A DNA stretch of 64,000 nt from positions 1 to 64,000 of the IMG/VR virus record IMGVR_UViG_3300036766_000670, one strand, 5' to 3'. This DNA comes from a virus. The number at the start of each line of letters is the position of its first letter. The stretch's first letter is position 1. The translations under genes were made by a program, and so were the position numbers. Shown piece after piece: positions 34,071 through 41,314 of the stretch. The notes under the pieces are model-generated. The model ran no database searches and was not told the origin of the DNA. It was given only the letters and a program-made list of their open reading frames with translations.

Positions 34071-35149
34071 ATCTAACGCCTAAAGAAAAATCTAAACTTG
34101 TCAATATTTTCAAGAACCGTGAATCCCAGATCCAGGAGATTCATGATAATTGGAAAAGAACTACCGACTCTGACGTTCTCTTAGTTGATGGTACTAATAC
34201 TTTTATTCGTTGCTGGTCGGCAAATCCGGCAATGGACGAAAATGGAAATCATACGGGTGGTATTGTGGGATTTTTGAAGTCAATTGGTTATGCTATCAAA
34301 CTTCTTGCATCTACACGATGTATTATTGTGTTTGATGGGGTTGGCGGGTCTTTCAAAAGGAGACAACTTTTTCCAGAATATAAAGAACACCGCAAAGGAC
34401 GCATTAGACTCAACCGTTCTTATGAAGAAATGTCTGATGCACCTACAGAAGAAGAAAGTTGCCGAAAGCAATACCAACGAATGGTCAATTATCTGCAAAT
34501 TTTACCAGTAAATCTTCTTTCCATCGATCATGTTGAGGCAGACGATGTTATAGCTTTTCTTGCTACAGAATATTTTAGGGCGTCAAGAAAAGTATATATT
34601 ATGTCGTCTGATAAGGATTTTCTCCAATTATGTACAGGTAATATCAATGTTTACTCACCTACTAAAAAACGTATTTATGGCACCCCTCAAATTCTTGAAG
34701 ATTACCAAATTCACCCCAATAATTTTGTCTTATACCGTGCTTTAGATGGCGATGCTTCTGATAACGTTAATGGTATCGAAGGCGCAGGTCCAAAGACTAT
34801 CGTAAAACATTTCCCGTGGCTCAATGAAGATGTCAAACATACTATTGATGAAGTAATTTCTCATGCAATTAATTTGAGAAACAAGTATAAAGTCTGCGAA
34901 AATATTGCCGAAGGCCGTCTAATTTTGGAAAGAAATATGGCACTTATGCAGTTGAGAGAAACCGCCCTTACGACCGCTGCACAACTTCATTGTATTGGGT
35001 GTCTGGATACCAAGAAAATACCCAAACTTGATAGGAATGCGTTTTACAAACTGGTTCGGGATGATTTATTGGAAAATGTTCTTCCCAATCATGTGACTTG
35101 GGTAAGTGAAGTTTTTGATCCATTAGATAGAGTAACCAGAAGTGAATAA
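34067..35149 (+). CDS. 5'-3' exonuclease / RNase H-type FEN nuclease
   Basis: This 360-residue protein is a flap endonuclease-family nuclease like T4 RNase H, which removes RNA primers and 5' flaps. Metal-binding acidic motifs include LLVDGTNTF (residue 38 onward), IIVFDGVGGSFKRR, HVEADDVIAFLA and YIMSSDKDFLQL. ALDGDASDNVNGIEGAGPKTI is the helix-hairpin-helix DNA-binding signature. It follows uvsX in a tightly packed unit and would supply the 5' nuclease activity missing from the compact polymerase. Confidence 0.9.
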   Translation: MNLTPKEKSKLVNIFKNRESQIQEIHDNWKRTTDSDVLLVDGTNTFIRCWSANPAMDENGNHTGGIVGFLKSIGYAIKLLASTRCIIVFDGVGGSFKRRQLFPEYKEHRKGRIRLNRSYEEMSDAPTEEESCRKQYQRMVNYLQILPVNLLSIDHVEADDVIAFLATEYFRASRKVYIMSSDKDFLQLCTGNINVYSPTKKRIYGTPQILEDYQIHPNNFVLYRALDGDASDNVNGIEGAGPKTIVKHFPWLNEDVKHTIDEVISHAINLRNKYKVCENIAEGRLILERNMALMQLRETALTTAAQLHCIGCLDTKKIPKLDRNAFYKLVRDDLLENVLPNHVTWVSEVFDPLDRVTRSE

Positions 35150-35223
35150 AATGAACTCAAAAAATCGAAGAATAGAAAATAGATTGAAGAGACATATTGA
35201 TAAATGACGATTGGAAGAAGAAT

Positions 35224-35571
35224 ATGAGAGGATTATTGAAAGAAACAGAAATAAGGACATGCTCTCACAACGAGAGGAGAGGATGCGTCGTTTCATACGA
35301 GACGATTTATGAGAAAAAGTTGGAAGTAGATAGTAAGATCCTGTTACCAACAGTAGTTGGTCGTTTTGTTTTTACGGTAATAAAAATAGAAGGCGACATG
35401 GCAACACTTGAATCTGGTTCTGAAATGGCCCGAATGGAGAGGATCGGGAAGAACCGATGGAGGTACAACAATATCACTATGAATAAAAATATGAAAGTTA
35501 GAGTAACCGTAGTAGATGAACTACCACCAAAACCGGCGACGAATATAGGGTTTTCAAAGACGTATAAATAA
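35224..35571 (+). CDS. Hypothetical protein
   Basis: This 115-residue protein is assigned from ATG 35224 because GGAAGAAG lies 8 nt upstream; a TTG at 35197 is possible but less likely. It has a central beta-rich part (VVGRFVFTVIKIEGDMATLESG) that may form a small barrel, then a basic stretch. Between it and the FEN gene lies an 18-codon frame at 35151 that is probably not functional. A TATAAATA sequence lies at the gene end (35563-35570). Confidence 0.55.
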   Translation: MRGLLKETEIRTCSHNERRGCVVSYETIYEKKLEVDSKILLPTVVGRFVFTVIKIEGDMATLESGSEMARMERIGKNRWRYNNITMNKNMKVRVTVVDELPPKPATNIGFSKTYK

Positions 35572-35582
35572 AGAATTATATT

Positions 35583-36407
35583 ATGAAAATTAGATCATAT
35601 TTGATAAATGAAAATAAGTTTGGGAAGAGTGTTGTTGGTTCAGCATTTTGGGATGCCCGATGGTTTTTATATTTTGGATATAAAAGAACTCTCAATGTGG
35701 AGTGGCAACTATTTCATCGAGCCAGAAGTCATTTTTCATGTACAACAGAACTGGGACATGGAGATGGAGATGATGGATTGATGTTGCATATGGCAATCCC
35801 GTGGATTTTTTCAGTATTCATATCTTTTGACGGAATATTTGGAACGCTATTTCATCATCCAAATGAGCCTCGGGAGGTCGGCATTTCTATATTTGATGGG
35901 GCAATATGGTTTTATCCATTTTCCAAAGTCAATTCGTGGAATAGTAAAGATCCGTGGTATTCTCAATCTCATTGTTTTCGCCTAATAGAGTTTTTGTTTG
36001 GTAGATGGAAATATACAGAAGAAAATGTCGATCCTTGGAAACCCATCGTAGTTGCTATGCCCGAAGGGAAATATAAAGGAAAGTTACGATTATATGATGG
36101 AGTATGGAAAAATCGTATTAGAACAAAACGCATTCGCCGTGGAGAAATAGAAATGGAAGAAGGTATTCCGGTTCCTGGAAAAGGAGAAAATTCATGGGAT
36201 TGTGGCGAAGATGCCTTCCACGGAACAACTTGTCCTGCCATTACTCCAGAAGAAGCGATCTGCTCTTTAATCGAAGGTGTTATGCGTGACAGAAGAAAAT
36301 ATGGAAATTACAATAGCATGTTTGATTATGTTCCAGAGCAAAAGCATGTTAGATATAAGGAAATTCCTAATGGCAAAAATTATAAAGCATCTGTAGAAAG
36401 TAGTTAA
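35583..36407 (+). CDS. Conserved-looking hypothetical protein, possible packaged protein
   Basis: This 274-residue protein starts with MKIRSYLINENKFGK, a leader ending in I-N-E like several other proteins here. It is rich in aromatic residues, with many His/Trp positions in the first 140 residues. The C-terminal region reads RGEIEMEEGIPVPGKGENSWDCGEDAFHGTTCP and then a helix with RDRRKYGNYNS. The block with its Cys and His residues looks conserved in phage proteins but I know no function for it. A TATAAATA (T4 late consensus) lies 12 nt before the ATG. Confidence 0.65.
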   Translation: MKIRSYLINENKFGKSVVGSAFWDARWFLYFGYKRTLNVEWQLFHRARSHFSCTTELGHGDGDDGLMLHMAIPWIFSVFISFDGIFGTLFHHPNEPREVGISIFDGAIWFYPFSKVNSWNSKDPWYSQSHCFRLIEFLFGRWKYTEENVDPWKPIVVAMPEGKYKGKLRLYDGVWKNRIRTKRIRRGEIEMEEGIPVPGKGENSWDCGEDAFHGTTCPAITPEEAICSLIEGVMRDRRKYGNYNSMFDYVPEQKHVRYKEIPNGKNYKASVESS

Positions 36408-36420
36408 AAGTGGATATTTT

Positions 36421-37218
36421 ATGACTACTATTGATATAAGACATGGAGATTTCTTGGTGAGAGAAAAAGATATACTTGATAATTCGATAGACCTTATTGT
36501 AACAAGTCCTCCTTATAATGCGAAACAATTTTATACAAACTATAATGATAACCAGGAATTCACAATGTATTATGCTTGGTTAAAGGCGGTATGCAAGGGA
36601 ATGTATAGAATAATCAAACCAAATTCAAGTATTTTCATAAATATCTGTGACATAGGAATATCTAATGGTGAAGCAAGCGGAATTCATAAGATTGGCAACC
36701 GAGGAAATTTTTATGTGGAGCCGACACATATTGTGATTATTGGAGAGATGATATCGCTCGGTGCTCAATATTTACATCCGATTTTTTGGAAGAAACCGAG
36801 CAATCATAATAGTCAGTTTGGAGCAAATGCTCGTTTTTGTGGAACATATCCATATCCTAAAAATTGCCATGTTCCATCAGAAATAGAATACATTCTTCAT
36901 TTTAGGAAAAATGGCATTTACAAAAAAGTGGATAGAGATAAGAAATTGAAGTCTAAAGTTTCAAAAGAGAGATGGTTACAATTATCATCTCAAGTGTGGG
37001 AATTCAATGGGGTTCAGAGAAAAGATCACCCGGCACCATTTCCATTAGAACTTCCTCTTCGATGTATTGAGGGATGGTCTTTTATAGAAGATTTGGTGCT
37101 TGATCCATTTGTGGGAATAGGAACTACAGCATTGGCTTGCAAGAAACTTAACAGAAACTTTATCGGATTTGACATCTCTGATGAGTACTGTCGTATCGCT
37201 CGGCAAAGTATAGAATAA
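36421..37218 (+). CDS. DNA methyltransferase (N4-cytosine/N6-adenine, beta-type)
   Basis: This 265-residue methyltransferase has motif IV first (LIVTSPPYNA, about residue 25) and the SAM-binding motif I late (DPFVGIGTTALACKKL, near 225), the permuted order of beta-class enzymes. It modifies adenine N6 or cytosine N4; the recognition sequence cannot be read from the protein. It is the first of three DNA methyltransferases in this window. A bidirectional terminator follows. Confidence 0.85.
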   Translation: MTTIDIRHGDFLVREKDILDNSIDLIVTSPPYNAKQFYTNYNDNQEFTMYYAWLKAVCKGMYRIIKPNSSIFINICDIGISNGEASGIHKIGNRGNFYVEPTHIVIIGEMISLGAQYLHPIFWKKPSNHNSQFGANARFCGTYPYPKNCHVPSEIEYILHFRKNGIYKKVDRDKKLKSKVSKERWLQLSSQVWEFNGVQRKDHPAPFPLELPLRCIEGWSFIEDLVLDPFVGIGTTALACKKLNRNFIGFDISDEYCRIARQSIE

Positions 37219-37235
37219 ATTAGCTATCAAATAGT

Positions 37236-37279
37236 AAAGTTCCTTGCCAGAATTTATGATGCTACCGGCAAGGAACTTT
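37236..37279. terminator. Bidirectional terminator between convergent genes
   Basis: A perfect 13-bp stem (37236-37248 with 37267-37279) closes an 18-nt loop. One arm starts with AAA and the other ends with TTT, so it can end transcription from both the methyltransferase and the leftward gene at 37299. Confidence 0.75.
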
Positions 37280-37298
37280 CTGTAATTTCTAAGAAATA

Positions 37299-38327
37299 CT
37301 AACTTTTCCACCCTCTTGGGGGAATTGCGTATTTGCTATCTTTGAATGGTTCGGGAAAACTGACTTGTTTTTCATTTCCCATTGGAACACCCATTTCAAT
37401 CAAAGATTGTCGACTGGCATAATAGATATTTGTAGTAAATGTAAGTATGCCTTTTTCGAATTCAACTTCAATAACTCTACTCTCCTTTGCTTCACCAAAG
37501 CGGGTTCCCATGTCGAATCCCCTGGGTTCAACAGTGGAGCAGAAGTTAACGGTAACAGGAGTTGCCGAAGTCTGTTCGATGCATCCAAGGGTTTGACTAC
37601 TATTGAGGGATTGACCTTTAACAGCACTAGTTCCGGTAGAGGACAATTTATTGAAACTTGTTGCATTACGAGAACGAAGAGGAGCACTTACGCCCCCTCT
37701 TGCTCCGATTTTGCTAGAATGATAATTATTTGTTCTACTATCGGCAAGAGAATTCATTGTGTATGTATCGGAACTTCCCATTCCAGCGGTTCCACTATAA
37801 GTATTACTACACCAAATAGTCGGAGGAGGAGTGTATGAAGTAGTCCAAGGAGACTTCCAGGGCCAATATGGACGATCCCACCAATAATCCCAATCATTGT
37901 AACGATTGTGGTGATGATGATGTTCTTCTCTAATTATAATCGGTTGTGGTTTTTCCTTTTCTTGAAAAATACGAACGCCGATTACCCCGACATTTCTCTC
38001 AGAGCCATCCTCTTTGGAGGCGGCATAAGAGCGATTTTTGTAATCAAAAACGAATTTAGCAACAGTTTCATTGGAAACACGAAACCCATCGAGCTTCAAC
38101 GAACCATATCCGTTTATGACGTACCCATTTCCGTTTTCTGTTGCTGCTTTTCCGTTGAGGGCATCCAATCCATCAACAGATGTAACGGCAAGAATACGTT
38201 GCCAGGTGTTGTTTTTGATTTCGATACTGTACTCAGAGCCATGTTTGGCTTCTACGAACAGTTGACCATTGTGATTATATTGACGGCAACGATTGCCGTT
38301 GACAAGTATATTAACTTCGTAAGACAT
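37299..38327 (-). CDS. Bacterial-type surface/decoration-like protein, moron-like
   Basis: This 342-residue leftward protein lies between rightward genes with its own promoter and terminator. The N-terminal ~125 residues form a beta-rich domain (YEVNILVNGNRCRQYNHNG, EIKNNTWQRILAVTSVDGL, GYGSLKLDGFRVSNETVAKF, SERNVGVIGVRIF) that I associate with bacterial hypothetical proteins. Then come a five-His run and a Trp/Pro-rich segment (residues ~140-175), and a Ser/Thr/Gly-rich region. Base composition seems richer in G+C than its neighbours, suggesting transfer. AAGGAAAA lies before the ATG. Function unknown. Confidence 0.75.
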   Translation of the reverse strand: MSYEVNILVNGNRCRQYNHNGQLFVEAKHGSEYSIEIKNNTWQRILAVTSVDGLDALNGKAATENGNGYVINGYGSLKLDGFRVSNETVAKFVFDYKNRSYAASKEDGSERNVGVIGVRIFQEKEKPQPIIIREEHHHHHNRYNDWDYWWDRPYWPWKSPWTTSYTPPPTIWCSNTYSGTAGMGSSDTYTMNSLADSRTNNYHSSKIGARGGVSAPLRSRNATSFNKLSSTGTSAVKGQSLNSSQTLGCIEQTSATPVTVNFCSTVEPRGFDMGTRFGEAKESRVIEVEFEKGILTFTTNIYYASRQSLIEMGVPMGNEKQVSFPEPFKDSKYAIPPRGWKS

Positions 38328-38402
38328 ACGATTTTCCTTTCTTTAGTTGAGGTTCTAAAGCTTTGGCCGCTCATACTGCGGATTTCAGCTTTGTTACGCC
38401 AA

Positions 38403-38431
38403 TATATAACAGACCACAACGAAAATGTCAA
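38403..38431 (-). promoter_or_regulatory. Sigma70-type promoter for the leftward gene
   Basis: On the minus strand TTGACA (38431-38426), a 17-nt spacer and TATATA (38408-38403) form a strong promoter. A leader of about 70 nt precedes the ATG at 38327. Confidence 0.75.
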
Positions 38432-38482
38432 GCTTTTTCCGGATAAAAATAACCAATCTTGAAAGTTACGATTTATTATAAG

Positions 38483-38511
38483 TTTACATTGGGATGATAG
38501 TCGGGTAGAAT
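38483..38511 (+). promoter_or_regulatory. Sigma70-type promoter for Dam-like gene
   Basis: TTTACA (38483-38488), a 17-nt spacer and TAGAAT (38506-38511) lie back-to-back with the leftward promoter at 38403. The start codon follows at 38533. Confidence 0.55.
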
Positions 38512-38532
38512 GCAAGACACAATAAAAGAAGT

Positions 38533-39018
38533 ATGGCATTGTTCAATAATAAATTTGCGTCTATTAGACAAGATTGGAATACGCCAAGACCGTTGTTTGA
38601 CAAATTGAATAAGGAATTTAACTTTGAATGGGATCTGGCGGCAACCAAAGAAAATGCTTTATGCAACAAATTCTATTCTAAAGAAAATGATGGACTGAAA
38701 CAGAAATGGAGTGGAAATTGCTGGTGCAATCCTCCATATGGAGATAGAAATAGTAAAATGGTAGATTGGATTAAGAAATCTTACAATGATACACAATCCA
38801 ATCTCAATTTAACAGTTGTTATGTTAATTCCCAATAGATCTAATACTAATTGGTTTGTTAATTATATTGCTAAATCGCATGAAGTTAGATTTATTACCGG
38901 GAGGCCCAGATTTGGAAATACCATACATGGTTTACCACAACCTCTTTTAATTGTGATTTTTAAGAAATCCGAAACGCCTACAAAATGGTGTTGTTGGAAA
39001 TATGAGGAAAAAATATAA
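38533..39018 (+). CDS. Phage Dam-type N6-adenine methyltransferase
   Basis: This 161-residue protein fits the short phage Dam family. WNTPRPLFDKLNKEFNFEWDLAA starts the domain; WCNPPYGD is the catalytic NPPY motif IV; TVVMLIPNRSNTNWF and RFITGRPRFGN follow as in the family. Such enzymes methylate adenine in short sites and can protect phage DNA from restriction. It is expressed from a separate promoter. Confidence 0.85.
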   Translation: MALFNNKFASIRQDWNTPRPLFDKLNKEFNFEWDLAATKENALCNKFYSKENDGLKQKWSGNCWCNPPYGDRNSKMVDWIKKSYNDTQSNLNLTVVMLIPNRSNTNWFVNYIAKSHEVRFITGRPRFGNTIHGLPQPLLIVIFKKSETPTKWCCWKYEEKI

Positions 39019-39049
39019 ATTTTCTTGGAGTTTTTTGCTTGGAGTAATA

Positions 39050-39057
39050 TATTTATA
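39050..39057 (+). promoter_or_regulatory. Late-type octamer TATTTATA
   Basis: The octamer ends 14 nt before ATG 39072, with a good ribosome binding site (AAAGGAG) between. It fixes the true start of the broken homing endonuclease. Confidence 0.45.
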
Positions 39058-39071
39058 GAAAGGAGTATATT

Positions 39072-39810
39072 ATGGGGCGAAAATTAAAATACAAAACAAA
39101 TGATGAACAACTTGAAGCACAACGAAGATGGAGACGAGAATGGTATTACCGAAATAAATTCCAAGTCAATAAAGAGCGAATGCGAAAATACTATGTTGAT
39201 AAAAATATGGACAAGAAATTGCCCTGAATGTGGAAAAGAAATATTTCATTCTAGAAGAGACCATCGGAATTATTTTCAGAAAATAAATGCTAGATGTAAA
39301 TCTTGTTCTAAAAAGTCAGAAAATAATCCCCAATATGGAAAACTGTTGACTGATGTATGTCGTAAGAAAATAAGTAATAGGTTAAAGGGGAAAGTCCCAC
39401 GAAATATTGAACTTATACTGTGGAGAAATCATCATAAAATTTTTACCAATGACACTCGGTATAAAATGAGACTGTCTCGTATAAAATATTTACAGTCATG
39501 TTTAGGTCAAATTTTTCCAACATATAACAAAGTTGCTTGTAATTATTTTTCTCTACTCGATAAACAGCGGGGATGGAATGGACAGTATGCTACGAACGGT
39601 GGTGAGTATTTTATAAGAGACCTTGGATATTGGGTAGATTATTATGAACCAATGTTAAATATAGTAATTGAATATGATGAACCTAAACATTATAGGAATG
39701 GGAAGTTATTAGAACGGGATATTCGCCGAATGAAAGAAATACAGAATTTTCTAAAATGTGATTTTTATAGATATAAAGAAGAAACGAAAGAATTGAAAAA
39801 ATATGAATGA
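39072..39810 (+). pseudogene. Vsr-like homing endonuclease split by frameshift
   Basis: The N-terminal piece (from 39072, about 43 residues before the frame is lost; YKTNDEQLEAQRRWRREWYYRNK) has a ribosome binding site and a late-type octamer but stops at TGA 39225. The rest lies in the +1 frame and runs to 39810: a zinc-ribbon (CPEC ... CKSC), a YGKLLTDVCRKKISNRLKGK DNA-binding helix, and a Vsr-like nuclease domain ending GYWVDYYEPMLNIVIEYDEPKHY...ERDIRRMKEIQ. Removing one A from the A5 run at 39201-39205 joins both parts. The downstream part alone would lack the N-terminal basic helix. Its last 8 bases overlap the helicase gene. Confidence 0.7.
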
Positions 39811-41200
39811 AAATGAAACTAATACCTTTGTAAAATTTGGAAAAATTTTCCAGAATAAATGCCTTGCTGCGTTGATATCTGACCGTGCGTTTTTAGAAAG
39901 AATACTGGATATTTTATCACCAGATTTTTTTGAGACGGACGCTCAACGTTGGCTTGTCAAATTCATTATGGATTATTTCCCGAAATATCGTGAAATACCC
40001 ACAGCAGAAGTATTTGCCATCGAAATTCAAAGATTACCCGATACGGATGGTATAATGAGAGAGGCAATGAAAGAGCAAGTTAAATCAGCATATCGTCAAA
40101 TGGCTGCGGCAGATATTGTATATGTCAAAGAAGAGTTTCTTGAATTCTGCAAGAATCAAAAATTGAAATCGGCGCTTTACGAAGCAACCCGGTTACTTAA
40201 AATAGCCGATTATGCTGGCATTTGGAATATTATCAATGAAGCCAGCAAAGCTGGTATGGAAAGAAACATTGGCCACGAGTATTTGAAAGAAACTGATGGT
40301 CGTTTAAGTGAAGAAGCAAGAGAAGTCATCAAAACGAATTGGGATACTATTGATATTCATCTTGACGGCGGGTTGGGTAAAGGTGAACTTGGATTTGTTG
40401 TAGCACCAGCGGGAAGCGGAAAGACGTGGTTTCTTACTCATATAGGAGCGGAAGCAATGCGTCAGGGCAAAACTGTTCTACATTTTACAATGGAACTTAA
40501 TGAGAAGTATGTTGGACGCAGGTATGATGCATACTTTTCGGGCTATGCTTTTCAGGAAGTTCGGAATCATCCGGATAAAGTCAAAGAGACATTGAAAGAT
40601 ATCACGGGAAAACTGTTCATTAAATACTTCCCGATGAATACCGCCACGGCATTGACTTTGAAGATGCATGTGGAACGTCTCCAACTTATAACAGGAGTCA
40701 AGATTGATCTGGTCATTGTGGATTATGCAGATTTGCTTCGTCCTTCGGTGATTTACAAGCACCCAAGTCTATATGAAGAGGGTGGCAGTATTTATGGCGA
40801 GCTTCGAGGAGTTGCTGGCGAGTTACAACTTCCTGTCTGGTCTGCATCACAGGCGAATCGAGGAGCACACGAAGAGGAATTGGTCAGCGCACTCAATGTT
40901 GCTGATAGTTACAAGAAAATCATGATTGGTGATTTCATTATGTCTCTGGGACGAACGACTGAACATAAACTTGCTGGAACCGGAACTGTTGCTATAATTA
41001 AAAGTCGATTTGGTTCTGATGGTCCGGTATATGCTTGTTCGTTCGATGCTTCTATGGGAGCCATTAAAATTTACGATACGAAGTCGGTAGAAGGAATGGA
41101 AATTTTAAATAGGACGAAGAGTGCCCAAGAAAGCATTAAAGATATTCTTCGTAAACGTTGGAAAGAAACGCATGATAATAACAACGGTACGTCGGACTAA
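39803..41200 (+). CDS. Replicative DNA helicase (DnaB/gp41-like)
   Basis: This 465-residue protein is a DnaB-family helicase that unwinds DNA ahead of the polymerase. An N-terminal helical domain (1-160) is followed by the RecA-like motor: Walker A APAGSGKT (201-208), LHFTMELNEKYVGRRYDAYFSG, Walker B LVIVDYADLL (303-312), and the QANRGAHEEELV segment with the sensor Gln (motif H3). No separate primase gene is seen in this window. It overlaps the preceding endonuclease remnant by 8 bases. Confidence 0.9.
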   Translation: MNENETNTFVKFGKIFQNKCLAALISDRAFLERILDILSPDFFETDAQRWLVKFIMDYFPKYREIPTAEVFAIEIQRLPDTDGIMREAMKEQVKSAYRQMAAADIVYVKEEFLEFCKNQKLKSALYEATRLLKIADYAGIWNIINEASKAGMERNIGHEYLKETDGRLSEEAREVIKTNWDTIDIHLDGGLGKGELGFVVAPAGSGKTWFLTHIGAEAMRQGKTVLHFTMELNEKYVGRRYDAYFSGYAFQEVRNHPDKVKETLKDITGKLFIKYFPMNTATALTLKMHVERLQLITGVKIDLVIVDYADLLRPSVIYKHPSLYEEGGSIYGELRGVAGELQLPVWSASQANRGAHEEELVSALNVADSYKKIMIGDFIMSLGRTTEHKLAGTGTVAIIKSRFGSDGPVYACSFDASMGAIKIYDTKSVEGMEILNRTKSAQESIKDILRKRWKETHDNNNGTSD

Positions 41201-41253
41201 ATATCATTCCAAATTTTCATAATGCAATTGGAAAGAAAATATTTTGGTTGCGT

Positions 41254-41281
41254 TACGAATTAGAAATATCTACTTATACTT
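41254..41281 (+). promoter_or_regulatory. Weak sigma70-like promoter before NrdJ gene
   Basis: In the 114-nt gap before the reductase gene, TTACGA, a 16-nt spacer and TATACT (near 41276-41281) could form a promoter. The -35 box is poor; no Shine-Dalgarno sequence is obvious before the ATG at 41315. Confidence 0.3.
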
Positions 41282-41314
41282 TGCTAACCAAAAAAGAATT
41301 TCAATAGAGTCAAT

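Noticed and set aside
35151-35207. 18-codon frame after the FEN gene
   Set aside because: Too short, very basic, no clear ribosome binding site; probably chance.
37365-38462. Long rightward frames opposite the leftward gene at 37299
   Set aside because: They are shadows: the leftward frame has promoter, ribosome binding site, terminator and a coherent domain structure.
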